DNA of 64,000 nt from the NCBI RefSeq assembly GCF_026151205.1, contig NC_087074.1, positions 4,404,001 through 4,468,000 on the forward strand, in the 5' to 3' direction. Each line of letters begins with the position of its first letter. Position 1 is the first letter of the stretch. Made by a program: the position numbers and the translations under genes. The notes under the pieces were generated by a model. That model was not told where the DNA came from. It did no database searches and saw nothing but the letters and a program-made list of their open reading frames with translations. Of the stretch, positions 1 to 12,141 are shown in pieces. This stretch comes from Bolinopsis microptera. Lineage: Eukaryota; Ctenophora; Tentaculata; Lobata; Bolinopsidae.

Positions 1-1
1 C

Positions 2-3000
2 ACACTTCTTGGCATGGAGTTCGCTACTGTCCCCCAAGGACTTTTAAGCGGTTCAAGAGAGCGCCATAAAGTTACCTCAGATGTAGGCTCTAGTTCTAAC
101 TCTCCTCAAATTACCCAAAAAGGAGATCGGAATGAGAATAATTTCAAATTTAACAAAAGTAACGAGAATTTCGGGAATCCGTCTGACGGTTTTGGTGCTT
201 CTCAACTGGAAATTCCCTTTTCTCAGCTTGATGGTAGATATGACAGTGGAAAGTTTCCCAGTCAACCAGATTCCAACGGGAGCCAAGAAAACAATTCTTA
301 TCACAGATTGGAAAGCCCTTCTAATCAGTCTCTCAGAGCCAGAGGTTACCGTGCCAAAACTAAGATATCTGTAAGTGCAAGTGGTCCACTGTTTTTTTTG
401 TTATTTTAGTCAATATTCATACTTGTTATTGTATTTATTATCCTTTATTCAAATGGAATAAGTTTCCCTCGGCGAGACTCTTTACTTATTTGTTTAAATC
501 TTTTTTTTTCAGAAAAACATAGTTCAGCGGGCAGCAGTAATGAACGAAATTTGTACTACTTTTAAATTGTGTCAGAAGAATGTCAGGGTTTGCAGATCTA
601 TGACTGGTAATTAACTATAAATGTTGTGATATGATATACAATGTACATATTCAAAGATTTGTGATCATATTGACTTTTATTATCATTTCCAATTTCGGTA
701 TGATCGATAAACAGCCAATTTACATTAGATCGGCTCAAAGCTTACATCTTTACCCACTCTTTCTCACCATTAAAGTTTCATCCTATCGCTTTTAAAGAAA
801 TAATTTTACAGTGTATCGTAAGATGACAGACTCTAGGATGGTAATCAGAGGTAAGCTGATGGAGTGTAGTCAACTGATGGGTTCTATCAAGATACAGAAC
901 CGTAAAGATCATGATAGAGCACAAGCTGACTGTAAGATTATTTTACTTTTGTTATTTTTATTAAAAATTAGCTTTAATCTTAAGAGTTAAGATACAGCAA
1001 CCAAAATTCGATAAAATCACTTACAAATGAACAAATATCAGGTCCTTCAAATGCAAAAATTATTTGAATCATTTACTTGTATTAACTGTAAATCAATACC
1101 CGATTTATTGGAAGTTTTGATTCACCATGAATATTCATTATTATTGGTAAATTAAATTGTAAAATATCCAAGTCACGTGATCACAGGCAAAGTAACACCG
1201 AAGCTGTACCCGCGACTGATGTCAGAACTGGAAAAAGAGCTAAACTCCCTGACTAAAGTTTACATGCAGTACAGAGATATAGTACTGAATCTCCGGGAAC
1301 TCTACACCGAGAACAAACCTAACTTATCAGAGAACAAACCTAACTTATCAGAGACCAAACCTAATGTGAAGGAGGTAGACCTTACAGATATTAGGGGTAC
1401 TGTGTTGACTAAGCGGAAGCAGAGTAGAGGGAGAACGAAGAAGGAATCAACAGAAAAGAATAAACCTTACAGAAGAGAAGCGCTGTGAGTAACCAATGCT
1501 TTTCTTCCAATTTCCATGTCATCCCTGATAGTTATTTTATTTGTTTGTCTAAATGCTGCTGTAGTCTTGTTCTTGATGTTATGGTCAGTTTAAAGTACAT
1601 CTTAGTCAACTGTAAATGACGGAGATATTAGAGTGGCCGCCCAATTTAACAATTTGGGTACCTTGCATTGTCCTTATATCAAAAATGTTTGAAATTGCGG
1701 TCCAAACTTATTCACTATTTCAAATTTTTTACATACGTTTCACTATCAGATGCATTGTACAAGGTGAAGTTGTCTCCGAGAAACCCAGGAAATCAAGGAA
1801 ATCAAGGAAGACTGCGGAGAAAGCAAAGCAACTGTCTCCGTCTAGGACAACTCAACTCGTCCAGGAAGCTATACCTCCAATCACTCCGGACACAAGTCAT
1901 CAGCAGAATCAGTCTAGAAGGTTCAAACCCATTCAACCGAAACCAGAAATCCAATATCAAACGATAATGGTGAACGTCAAGTCGCCGAAAAAGTTGGCTG
2001 ACGTTCTTAAATCTACTGAGAGTAGCCCGAAAAGAAGTCCTAGAAGTCCCAGAATTCGAACAGAGGAACAGAGGGAATCTCAAGTTGTTATCGAGAATTT
2101 CTTCAGATTACAAAAGATCAAGCTTGAGAAAGGAGAGTGTACTTTATCCCAGCCTATATTGCAGACCAAGGTATTACCTGAAATTTATAATTTTCGATAA
2201 TAAAAATGTATATCTAAGCTGCATGATTGTTCCTTTTACAGGACTGACATAATTGATTTGTATGCTGATTGAAAAAATACAAATAATCATTGTTTCAGTT
2301 GTCTGGTGACTCACCTACCCTTCCTGCAAGAGTTCGAGAACTCCGAGGTTCACCAAAACAACCAAGACGGCGGCGCTCCAAATCTTCTCCAACATCTCCC
2401 AAATCACCTGCGTCATCCTCCCAATCACCTCTTTCGTCACCAGGTTCAACACCTCCATCACTGAGAACCCCACCTCCCTCAAACTCCAGTGCTCCTACCC
2501 AACTTGACCCCATGTTCAGGACCCCACCTCCCTCAAACTCCAGTGCTCCTACCCAACTTGACCCCATGTTCAGGACCCCACCTCCCTCAAACTCCAGTGC
2601 TCCTACCCAACTTGACCCCATGTTCAGGACCCCGGAGAGAACGATCAGGGATGTGGGGACCTGTACACCACCTCGATCTTCTCTTATCAATTCTGCTACC
2701 ATGTTACCCTGTTACCCTTACCCTTCTCCTCTTGTTAAGGTTAGTCCTTTATTCCTTGTTTAATGTACTTTGTTTTTAGGGAAAATTAAGAGGAATTACA
2801 GGTCTGTTCACAAAATATGTTCACCTTCAGAAGTATTATAGGGAAGTAGAGAATTAATGTAACTATGTATTTCAGGAGATAAAGATAAGAAATGTGAAGC
2901 GCAAGACTTCAGAGCAGATAGTGACACGTGTCCAGGCACACAAAGCTCTGGATAATCTGGAAACTATCCATCTTTCCCCTAATATCAGGTATCTGCCTTA

Positions 3001-3331
3001 TCTTATCCCAGTCTTATCATACGTGATTATCTTCTTATCTCGAGATTGATAAATGTGTTCTTTGCTTTCAGTAGACTATATTATCTTAGTTCTTGCAGTG
3101 CACATTATATAGAGTAGCTTCTTAAAATTGTTCTATTCTCTTCGAATTTCCTTCATGGCAATCAATCACTTTTTGAATGATATTATATTCAGAAATATGA
3201 AGACTGACCAGTCGCCACCACACGATACATTGACAAACTACGTAGCTAAGAAGGATCTGTTACAAAACAGTGATAAGATAACAGTAGTGGGACAGTGTAG
3301 TCCTGTACCTGTTATTCCCCTTCCATCTGAG
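2..3331 (+). CDS. Unrecognised Ser/Pro-rich multi-exon gene, 5' part (partial at window edge)
   Basis: I read eight exons in one continuous frame: 2-370, 513-606, 812-931, 1187-1484, 1750-2170, 2299-2739, 2876-2988 and 3193-3331. All are bounded by AG/GT and their splice phases agree. The frame is open at the left edge, so the true start lies outside. The product is about 540 residues here. A polar, low-complexity start is followed by a segment with many Cys, Met and charged residues (exons 513-931), a probable helical part (1187-1300) with a small ENKPNLSE repeat, a basic Ser/Pro/Lys-rich stretch (1750-2170), and a Pro/Ser-rich exon with three identical 18-residue repeats. I recognise no catalytic domain; most of it looks disordered. 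The last exon ends in phase 0, as needed by the exon at 12983, so the gene probably continues there across an intron filled with repeats. Function unknown. Confidence 0.7.
2467..2628 (+). repeat. Three tandem 54-bp coding repeats
   Basis: Three back-to-back copies of a 54-bp unit start at 2467, 2521 and 2575. They lie in frame in exon 2299-2739 and encode TPPPSNSSAPTQLDPMFR three times. The copies look identical at the DNA level, which suggests recent expansion and possible length variation between individuals. Confidence 0.95.
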
Positions 3332-3394
3332 GTATTATTATTTCAAAATTAATACTGAATAGTGATTATACCCTCAGATGATAAAACATGCTAC

Positions 3395-4386
3395 AAGTAA
3401 ATGTTCTTCCGGACAAACATTTCAATTTTGATGATTTTCAATTTTGCGAAGCCTGATATCCAAGATATTGACTTCAACTACATCAATTGGGTCTTGTCAT
3501 CTATAGTTAACTGTTTCATTGTTAACTTGAGATAAATTCAGTCAAAACTGTACAATTTCGGTCCTGGAAATTTCATTATGACAATATGATTTTGCAATTT
3601 TATTCGGGATTTTGACTCCCAGTACCTCAATCTGGTTTCATACCATCATCAATTAACTGACTAATTGGTTTCTGGGCAAAAAGTTCATCCAAACTGTCAA
3701 GTTTGTGTTCAAAAAAATTCATATTTGAAAATGGGACAGGATTTTGAAAATACAACTTTTTGTTTTGTTAAGCTTTCTGCTGTGGGCTTCCTCCGACCGA
3801 AATCAAAGTTCCAGCACCTTAATCGTGTCATATGGCATCTATAGTTGACTTACTAATTGGTTGCGGGTGAAAAAAATCAGTCAAAACTGTAAAATTTCAG
3901 TCCTGGAAATTTCATCTTCGAAAACAGAAAATGGGACAGAGATTGGGACAATATGATTTTGCAATTTTATTCGGGATTTTGACTCCCAGTACCTCAATCT
4001 GGTTTCTTACCATCATCAATTAACTGACTAATTGGTTTCTGGACAAAAAGTTCATCCAAACTGTCAAGTTTGTGTTCAAAAAATTTCATATTTGAAAATG
4101 GGACAGGATTTTGAAAATACAACTTTTCGTTTTGTTAAGCTTTCTGCTGTGGGCTTCCTCCGACCGAAATCAAAGTTCCAGCACCTCAATCGTGTCATAT
4201 GGCATCTATAGTTGACTTACTAATTGGTTGCAGGTGAAAAAATCAGTCAAAACTGTAAAATTTCAGTCCTGGAAATTTCATCTTCGAAAACTGAAAATGG
4301 GACAGAGATTGGGACAATATGATTTTGCAATTTTATTCGGGATTTTGACTCCCAGTACCTCAATCTGGTTTCATACCATCATCAAT
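3395..4386 (+). repeat. 366-bp dimeric satellite, left block
   Basis: Tandem array with a period of 366-367 bp, measured from the phrase tattcgggattttgac at 3601, 3968 and 4334. Each unit is two diverged halves of about 183 bp that share the motifs gactaattggtt, tcatcttcg/tcatatttg and aaaatgggacag. The first half-unit (3395-3545) is more diverged, as expected at an array edge. The block is interrupted at 4386 by a transposon and resumes at 8308. Confidence 0.9.
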
Positions 4387-5617
4387 AGATGTGGATACTG
4401 GTGGGGAGGTGAAACACATTTGTTTACTTTAATAGTAAGCACATGTTCAGCGGGTTGAGGAGGTGAAACACATTTGTTTACATTTTTAGGGTAAGCACAT
4501 GTTCAGCGGGTTGAAGAGATGATACACATTTTGTATTATGGAAGGCTTGTAACACTTGTAACGCTTTCTTGTTACCCCCCTTTGAAGGCCCCGAATTATT
4601 TTCTGAACGAAAGCTCAAAAATAACCGAGAAATCGACCTTCTTATTAACTCATTTTGATGACTGTTTCTGACCTAAAATTGCACGAAAAATCGATTTAGC
4701 TAGGTTTCAGAACCTATAAACACTTCCTTATCCCTCAAAATTGATGTTTTATAGTTGATACGAGCAACAAGCAACATATGTTTTGATCCTTCGGTTCTAC
4801 TCATGACCTAGGCAGTTAAGCTGAACCCGACAGATCGAGGCAATCCTCACCTTAACTGATCAAACTGGTACTAACACAATTTTCAGATATAAATGTTCTT
4901 TGCGATACGTTTATTGCAGCTTTGCAACTTGAGTGAAGACCAGAGTACGAAAACACACAGCAGTCACTTTTGGTGACTGTTCCTCACGAACATTCTGATC
5001 CTGTAACAATTTAGTATCTTAGTATAGGGTAGCTTAGAAGTGAAACCCACTTATTGTAGTACCAACTATGGTCATACGAGACTAAGGAATAATATACATA
5101 AATAAGTTACATAATAAATTACCATATATAACATACATATGAACAGGAAGATCGTCTCCTTAACAAATCGAACAGGTACTATCACAATTTCCAGAGCAGG
5201 TACTATCACAATTTCCAGAGCGTAATTTTCACAATTTCCAGAGCATAACAAAGTCAAAAGAAACACAACGAAGATAGGTTACCAACACCACAATATAAAA
5301 ATTATACTAACAACTGAATTAAATTTATTCTGACGACGGGCAGCCCTGATGTGCTCCGTCATCCTCAACGAGCGACCACTTGTAATAGAGGTGTTCTGTC
5401 ATGTGACACCGATCCGTCCGGTATCGTGTGTTTACTTTCCTTATCTTTATTTGACCCTCTGTTCACATTGTTATCTCTACCACATCTCGGCTCGGCAAGG
5501 TCCACGTGCAATATCTGCACCGCGGTAATCACGCCATGAAATGGTGTGATTGTTGTACTTATATAACCGTGCCCATTGCCCACGTACAATACAAACTGTT
5601 GGGGGGGGGGGGGGGGG
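4387..5617 (+). repeat. Left terminal inverted repeat arm
   Basis: This arm matches 7175-8307 in reverse complement over almost its full length and ends inward in a run of 17 G. It starts with internal direct repeats of a GGAGGTGAAACACATTTGTT motif (4408 and 4460). Around 5070-5220 it has a stretch missing from the right arm, plus a short tandem repeat of caatttccagagc. Open frames on either strand here are inverted-repeat sequence and not genes. Confidence 0.9.
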
Positions 5618-5666
5618 ATTGTAGGAACTTATCGTCCAGTCATGAACAGAATATTAACATAATTTT

Positions 5667-6871
5667 TTAGTTATTTAAGCAGACCTGGTCATTTAAAAAA
5701 AAATCACTGTCCACTTCCCTCAAAAAAACAGGGTTCAAATTAACAAGTTGGGTACACACGAATGCGATGTCGCTCAGATAAGGCAACATCTTCGCCACAA
5801 CTTTGTTTTCCAAAATCTTGTACCGCTTCAGATAGCCAATTGAGCGTTCCACGTGGATGCGGGCGATGCTGACTTTTCTGCTGGCTGCTACTTCTTCCGG
5901 CGTGAACTGAGTCTTGCCCCACATCCCCGCTGGGATGTTTAGGGTAACTCCTGAAATTTAATTCGCTTTTTATGCCGCTCATTCTTAACTAACCGGACGT
6001 TGATTCATCACTCTACACTCAACTGTTACGTGACGTTGAAACCTTAACGAGAAATTAGAAACCACAGGTCATAGCACGTTATCTCGCCAGAGGAGCATCA
6101 TTTGGGTGATTCGCAATCAGCATACAAAAATATAAATACTACGATTTAAGTTGGTTTCAACTGTTAGTGTTATAGGGGCCCGTTCAGAAAAATCTCATAT
6201 TTCGAGTGTAGCACGGTTGGAACTTACCTTCGGACAAAATGTCGTGAATGAGGAACCCCTTGTCAGCCATCACGTTGTCACCAACAGTCAGCTTCTGCAG
6301 TATGGCACTATCCACTACAATTTCCTTATCGGTTGTGCCACCAGGGTAGCAGCGGCTGACATACGTGATTGGAATTGCGCACTGGGCGCAATTCCGATCA
6401 GTAACTTGGCTGTGTGCGTAGCTGGAGATGGAACAGAACGATTATGCAAGGGAAATTGTATGAGGTACGGAAGCAGAAGATCTGTAATTTACGTTGCAGG
6501 TTCAGCATTATTGAAAGGTATGATCGACTGAACTTACACTTATAATGGCTGTAACATCTGGCGCCCGACTCAATGTTGGACGGAGCTTCAATTGGGACCT
6601 GTGGATTGTAGGAATTTTCAATTGCTACAGCTGCAATAACAAAATGAAATTTTGAACATCACAATTCGCACACCGCCGTAATTGTACTGCTGTAGAGAAC
6701 ACCAATTCACTGGTCACGTTCAAAGCGAAATATTGCGTCAACTTATCTGCTGTGACTTTCATAATTTTGTCTGAGCTCTAAAGTTGTAGCTGCTCATTCG
6801 GTTCTGGTAATGGACTCAAATCATACCTCGGTACAGTCAATCACAATCCTAGTGTTGGGGTGTCCTAAATT
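5667..6871 (-). pseudogene. DDE_4-type transposase of the ISL2EU-like element, spliced, apparently frameshifted
   Basis: Minus-strand exons that fit the DDE_Tnp_4 family are 6827-6871, 6538-6598, 6228-6411 and 5667-5950. The first ends in RIVIDCTE, the usual first catalytic Asp region. The third contains VGDNVMADKGFLIHD, the second Asp region. The last contains SIARIHVERSIGYLK, the catalytic Glu region, then VCTQLVNLNPVF, the typical C-terminal end. Donor and acceptor signals are good and the last intron (5951-6227) is in matching phase. Between LIGIAPS and ITYVSRCYPGG, around 6370-6385, the frame changes with no obvious intron, so this copy is probably inactive. A poorly supported upstream exon may lie at 6890-6990, and the N-terminal domain is not identified. 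Confidence 0.7.
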
Positions 6872-7174
6872 CTGTTTTTAAACACTTACTGTCAAAGTTA
6901 AGCAAAGCAGCACTCATGGATATATGCATTATTCCTTTGCTTCCAGTTGGTGTAAACTTAAAGCACAGTTCATCATTTGGATCTCACTCAGTTCACAATC
7001 GCGACCTCATATTAGAGTAAATGTTTTTAATAATACGCAATTGGACAACTAAACCGAAACATGCTATAACTAAACAATGTTATTGTTCCGTTCCTGATTG
7101 AACAGAATTATCATCACAGTCAGTTGGAGGAGCGACCAACACACTATCAAGATCGGTTGTTTATCTTAGTCTAA

Positions 7175-8307
7175 CCCCCCCCCCCCCCAACAGTTTGTAT
7201 TGTACCTTTGTACGTGGGCAATAGGCACGGTTATATAAGTACAACAATCACACTATTTCAAGTTCATGACGTAATCATGGCGTGTTTACTGCGGTGCAGA
7301 TATTGCACGCGCCACGCGGACCTTGCCGAGCCAAGATGTGGTAGAGATAACAATGTGAACAGAGGGTCAAATAAAGATAAGGAAAGTAAACACACGATAT
7401 CGATCTGCTGACTCGTCCTGTTTGTGATTGGACGGATCGGTGTCACATGACATAACACCTCTATTACAAGTGGTCGCTCGTTGAGGATGACGGAGCACAT
7501 CAGGGCTGCCCGTCGACAGAATAAATTTAATTCAGTTGTTAGTATAATTGTTATATTGTGGTGTTGGTAACCTACCTTCGTTGTGTTTCTTTTGAGTTTG
7601 TTATCATGCTGTGCTCTGGAAATTGTGATAGTACCTGTCCGATTTGTTAAGGAGACGATCTCCCTAGCTGTTCATATGTTGGAGGATCAGAATGTTCGTG
7701 AGGAACAGTCACCAAAAGTGAGTTGCTTACCTGGTGTGTGTTTTCGTACTCTGGTCATCACTCAAGTTGCAAAGCTGCAATAAACGTATCGCAAAGAACA
7801 TTTATATCTGAAAATTGTGTTAGTACCAGTTTGATCAGTTAAGGTGAGGATTGCCTCGATCTGTCGGGTTCAGCTTAACTGCCTAGGTCATGAGTAGAAC
7901 CGAAGGATCAAAACATATGTTGCTTGTTGCTCTTATCAACTATAAAACATCAATTTTGATGGATAAGGAAGTGTTTATAGGTTCTGAAACCTAGCTAAAT
8001 CGATTTTTCGTGCAATTTTAGGTCAGAAACAGTCATCAAAATGAGTTAATAAGAAGGTCGATTTCTCGGTTATTTTTGAGCTTTCGTTCAGAAAATAATT
8101 CGGGGCCTTCAAAGGGGGGTAACAAGAAAGCGTTACAAGTGTTACAAGCCTTCTATAATACAAAATGTGTATCATCTCTTCAACCCGCTGAACATGTGCT
8201 TACCCTAAAAATGTAAACAAATGTGTTTCACCTCCTCAACCCGCTGAACATGTGCTTACTATTAAAGTAAACAAATGTGTTTCACCTCCCCACCAGTATC
8301 CACATCT
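7175..8307 (-). repeat. Right terminal inverted repeat arm
   Basis: Inverted copy of 4387-5617. It starts inward with a run of 14 C and ends CCCCACCAGTATCCACATCT. It is about 100 bp shorter than the left arm, mostly because the left-arm stretch around 5070-5220 is absent or reduced. Confidence 0.9.
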
Positions 8308-11037
8308 ATTAACTGACTAATTGGTTTCTGGGCAAAAAGTTCATCCAAACTGTCAAATTTGTGTTCAAAAAATTTCATATTTGAAAATGGGACAGGATTT
8401 TGAAAATACAACTTTTCGTTTTGTTAAGCTTTCTGCTGTGGGCTTCCTCCGACCGAAATCAAAGTTCCAGCACCTTAATCGTGTCATATGGCATCTATAG
8501 TTGACTTACTAATTGGTTGCGGGTGAAAAAATCAGTCAAAACTGTAAAATTTCAGTCCTGGAAATTTCATCTTCGAAAACTGAAAATGGGACAGAGATTG
8601 GGACAATATGATTTTGCAATTTTATTCGGGATTTTGACTCCCAGTACCTCAATCTGGTTTCTTACCATCATCAATTAACTGACTAATTGGTTTCTGGACA
8701 AAAAGGTCATCCAAACTGTCAAGTTTGTGTTCAAAAAATTTCATATTTGAAAATGGGACAGGATTTTGAAAATACAACTTTTCGTTTTGTTAAGCTTTCT
8801 GCTGTGGGCTTCCTCCGACCGAAATCAAAGTTCCAGCACCTTAATCGTGTCATATGGCATCTATAGTTGACTTACTAATTGGTTGCAGGTGAAAAAATTA
8901 GTCAAAACTGTAAAATTTCGGTCCTGGAAATTTCATCTTCAAAAACTGAAAATGGGACAGAGATTGGGACAATATGATTTTGCAATTTTATTCGGGATTT
9001 TGACTCCCAGTACCTCAATTTGGTTTCATACCATCATCAATTAACTGACTAATTGGTTTCTGGGCAAAAAGTTCATCCAAACTGTCAAGTTTGTGTTCAA
9101 AAGATTTCATATTTGAAAATGGGACAGGATTTTGAAAATACAACTTTTTGTTTTGTTAAGCTTTCTGCTGTGGGCTTCATCCGACCGAAATCGAAGTTCC
9201 AGCACCTCAATCGTGTCATATGGCATCTATAGTTGACTTACTAATTGGTTGCGGGTGAAAAAATCAGTCAAAACTGTAAAATTTCGGTCCTGGAAATTTC
9301 ATCTTCAAAAACCGAAAATGGGACAGAGATTGGGACAATATGATTTTGCAATTTTATTCGGGATTTTGACTCCCAATACCTCAATCTGGTTTCATACCAT
9401 CATCAATTAACTGACTAATTGGTTTCTGGGCAAAAAGTTCAACCAATCTGTCAAATTTGTGTTCAAAAAATTTCATATTTGAAAATGGGACAGGATTTTG
9501 AAAATACAATTTTTCGTTTTGTTAAGCTTTCTGCTGTGGGCTTCCTCCGACCGAAATCGAAGTTCCAGCACCTCAATCGTGTCATATGGCATCTATAGTT
9601 GACTTACTAATTGGTTGCGGGTGAAAAAATCAGTCAAAACTGTAAAATTTCAGTCCTGGAAATTTCATCTTCGAAAACTGAAAATGGGACAGAGATTGGG
9701 ACAATATGATTTTGCAATTTTATTCGGGATTTTGACTCCCAGTACCTCAATCTGGTTTCTTACCATCATCAATTAACTGACTAATTGGTTTCTGGACAAA
9801 AAGGTCATCCAAACTGTCAAGTTTGTGTTCAAAAAATTTCATATTTGAAAATGGGACAGGATTTTGAAAATACAACTTTTCGTTTTGTTAAGCTTTCTGC
9901 TGTGGGCTTCCTCCGACCGAAATCAAAGTTCCAGCACCTTAATCGTGTCATATGGCATCTATAGTTGACTTACTAATTGGTTGCAGGTGAAAAAATTAGT
10001 CAAAACTGTAAAATTTCGGTCCTGGAAATTTCATCTTCAAAAACTGAAAATGGGACAGAGATTAGGACAATATGATTTTGCAATTTTATTCGGGATTTTG
10101 ACTCCCAGTACCTCAATTTGGTTTCATACCATCATCAATTAACTGACTAATTGGTTTCTTGGCAAAAAGTTCATCCAAACTGTCAAGTTTGTGTTCAAAA
10201 GATTTCATATTTGAAAATGGGACAGGATTTTGAAAATACAACTTTTTGTTTTGTTAAGCTTTCTGCTGTGGGCTTCATCCGACCGAAATCGAAGTTCCAG
10301 CACCTCAATCGTGTCATATGGCATGATCTATAGTTGACTTACTAATTGGTTGCGGGTTAAAAAATCAGTCAAAACTGTAAAATTTCGGTCCTGGAAATTT
10401 CATCTTCAAAAACCGAAAATGGGACAGAGATTGGGACAATATGATTTTGCAATTTTATTCGGGATTTTGACTCCCAATACCTCAATCTGGTTTCATACCA
10501 TCATCAATTAACTGACTAATTGGTTTCTGGGCAAAAAGTTCAACCAATCTGTCAAATTTGTGTTCAAAAAATTTCATATTTGAAAATGGGACAGGATTTT
10601 GAAAATACAATTTTTCGTTTTGTTAAGCTTTCTGCTGTGGGCTTCCTCCGACCGAAATCGAAGTTCCAGCACCTCAATCGTGTCATATGGCATCTATAGT
10701 TGACTTACTAATTGGTTGCGGGTGAAAAAATCAGTCAAAACTGTAAAATTTCGGTCCTGGAAATTTCATCTTCAAAAACCGAAAATGGGACAGAGATTGG
10801 GACAATATGATTTTGCAATTTTATTCGGGATTTTGACTCCCAATACCTCAATCTGGTTTCATACCATCATCAATTAACTGACTAATTGGTTTCTGGGCAA
10901 AAAGTTCAACCAATCTGTCAAATTTGTGTTCAAAAAATTTCATATTTGAAAATGGGACAGGATTTTGAAAATACAATTTTTCGTTTTGTTAAGCTTTCTG
11001 CTGTGGGCTTCCTCCGACCGAAATCAAAGTTCCAGCA
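8308..11037 (+). repeat. 366-bp dimeric satellite, right block
   Basis: About 7.5 units of the same satellite. The phrase tattcgggat recurs at 8623, 8989, 9355, 9721, 10087, 10456 and 10822, giving a period of 366 bp with one 3-bp insertion near 10324. Unit-specific variants (ggacaaaaaggtcatcc; caaaagatttc; ttcaaccaatctg) recur in the order b-c-d-b-c-d-d. This shows a further repeat level of three units, about 1.1 kb. The array ends abruptly at 11037 within a unit. Confidence 0.95.
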
Positions 11038-11454
11038 AGTTCTGATTCTTGAAAACTTATCCTGAGATGGTTTGTTGATCCGAAAATTGCTGCACTCCAT
11101 CGATTGTCATCAGACTTTTTTCGCCGACTAATAAAATTGAATCACAAATTGCAACGACCTTATTATTATCTTTTTCGTTAATCTGATAAGTTAAAAGATT
11201 TTTATTTACAAATCCGAATATTAACACTGTTGGCAGAATGTTGTTACCTAATATTTATTATTGTATTTTCACTTTTAGTTGTTGTCCGTCTCCAAAAACA
11301 TCACGAATTTGAAACAAATGTATCTCACACGGTTTAGCAGATACTGCTGAATTCTGGATTGTTTATGAAGAGTGATATCTGAGAAGATTGTTTCGTACAT
11401 CTCATATGTTATTCTCAGTCACCTTCCATTAGAGTATGTCTCAATCATCTGACA
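11038..11454. other. Non-coding stretch between satellite and globin gene
   Basis: AT-rich unique sequence with no open frame of note. It would include the 3' untranslated region of the minus-strand globin gene. I see no clear repeat or RNA gene. Confidence 0.6.
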
Positions 11455-12141
11455 CTAGAATATAATCTTATACCTCTCAAATGTGATCCTCAGCCATCCA
11501 ACAAACAGCGTGGACACGATCACCCAGAACACGAATACCCTCTTATCTGTTGTAGCTATAATCTTACCGTCTATACTCCTGATGAAGATCCTCTGCCGTC
11601 TCTTACTGTGATGTTTACGGAGCAGGGTACTGAAGATGGAGTAGAGGAGGATCTTCAGAAACACACCCCACGCCTCCTCTATCTCCTCTGTGAACAGGTG
11701 TCCCAGGTACTCCTTGATTAGATCCATTATCACTGCTTCCATTGGCAGAATGTAGCAGAGTTTCAGCCCGTAATTCCTGTGCCGTTCACCCAGCTTTATC
11801 AAGTCAGGTTTAATCTCGTGGAATTTGTCGCACTTGGATACAGCCCAGCAGATAGCGTTCACCACTTTCAGACTGTGTCTCTTCATGTCCAGCTCGTAGT
11901 TGGGGTTGTACATTCCACTGCCCTTGGCAAAGGTGAACAGGTCGATAGAGTCCGGGGCTTCCTTCATGAGTCTGGAGAAGAGGAGCTGGCTGTTCATCAT
12001 GAAGTCGTCCCCCATCATCTCCCACGACGACTTTATCAGCCGGATCTGTTGTCTGGTTAGTTGGGAGTATCTGATTTTCAGTGTGTCCGTTGAAAGGTAG
12101 GTGTCGATTATGTCTGACTTGTAGCCGATGTGTATTGACAT
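11455..12141 (-). CDS. Neuroglobin-like globin with predicted C-terminal membrane segment, intronless
   Basis: The product is 228 residues, from an ATG at 12141 to a TAG at 11455, with no introns. Globin helices run from about residue 26 (LTRQQIRLIKSSW) to about 178. Candidate haem residues can be placed: Phe69 (CD1) in DLFTF, His89 (distal E7) in MKRHSLKVV, and His121 (proximal F8) in GERHRNYGLK. A His at E7 fits a haem-binding, neuroglobin/globin-X-like protein. After the globin fold come a basic stretch (KHHSKRRQR, about 177-185) and a hydrophobic segment at about 202-218 (VFVFWVIVSTLFVGWL), followed by a short charged tail. This would make a tail-anchored membrane globin. It lies on the opposite strand within the probable large intron of the + strand gene whose exons resume at 12983. 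Function in oxygen, NO or redox chemistry is inferred from the family only. Confidence 0.85.
   Translation of the reverse strand: MSIHIGYKSDIIDTYLSTDTLKIRYSQLTRQQIRLIKSSWEMMGDDFMMNSQLLFSRLMKEAPDSIDLFTFAKGSGMYNPNYELDMKRHSLKVVNAICWAVSKCDKFHEIKPDLIKLGERHRNYGLKLCYILPMEAVIMDLIKEYLGHLFTEEIEEAWGVFLKILLYSIFSTLLRKHHSKRRQRIFIRSIDGKIIATTDKRVFVFWVIVSTLFVGWLRITFERYKIIF

Larger units (their letters stand above)
4387..8307. mobile_element. ISL2EU/Harbinger-type DNA transposon with long terminal inverted repeats
   Basis: A 3.9-kb element is bounded by inverted ends AGATGTGGATACTGGTGGGG and its reverse complement. It sits inside the 366-bp satellite, so the empty site can be read from neighbouring units (catcaattaactgac). 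The filled site reads catcaat-element-attaactgac, which fits a 2-bp AT target duplication (4385-4386 and 8308-8309). From family knowledge, ISL2EU elements, relatives of PIF/Harbinger, make AT duplications, while classical Harbingers make 3-bp TWA duplications. The terminal inverted repeats are unusually long (1.23 and 1.13 kb), and the inner 1.55 kb carries a spliced DDE_4-type transposase on the minus strand. I see no YqaJ gene within the element, though autonomous ISL2EU elements usually carry one. Confidence 0.85.

Noticed and set aside
6890-6990. Upstream transposase exon (DPNDELCFKF)
   Set aside because: Its end phase does not join the DCTE exon without a stop; kept only as a possibility in the transposase entry.
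5351-7500. Open frames in the long terminal inverted repeats
   Set aside because: Identical frames recur in the opposite arm; no similarity to a protein family.
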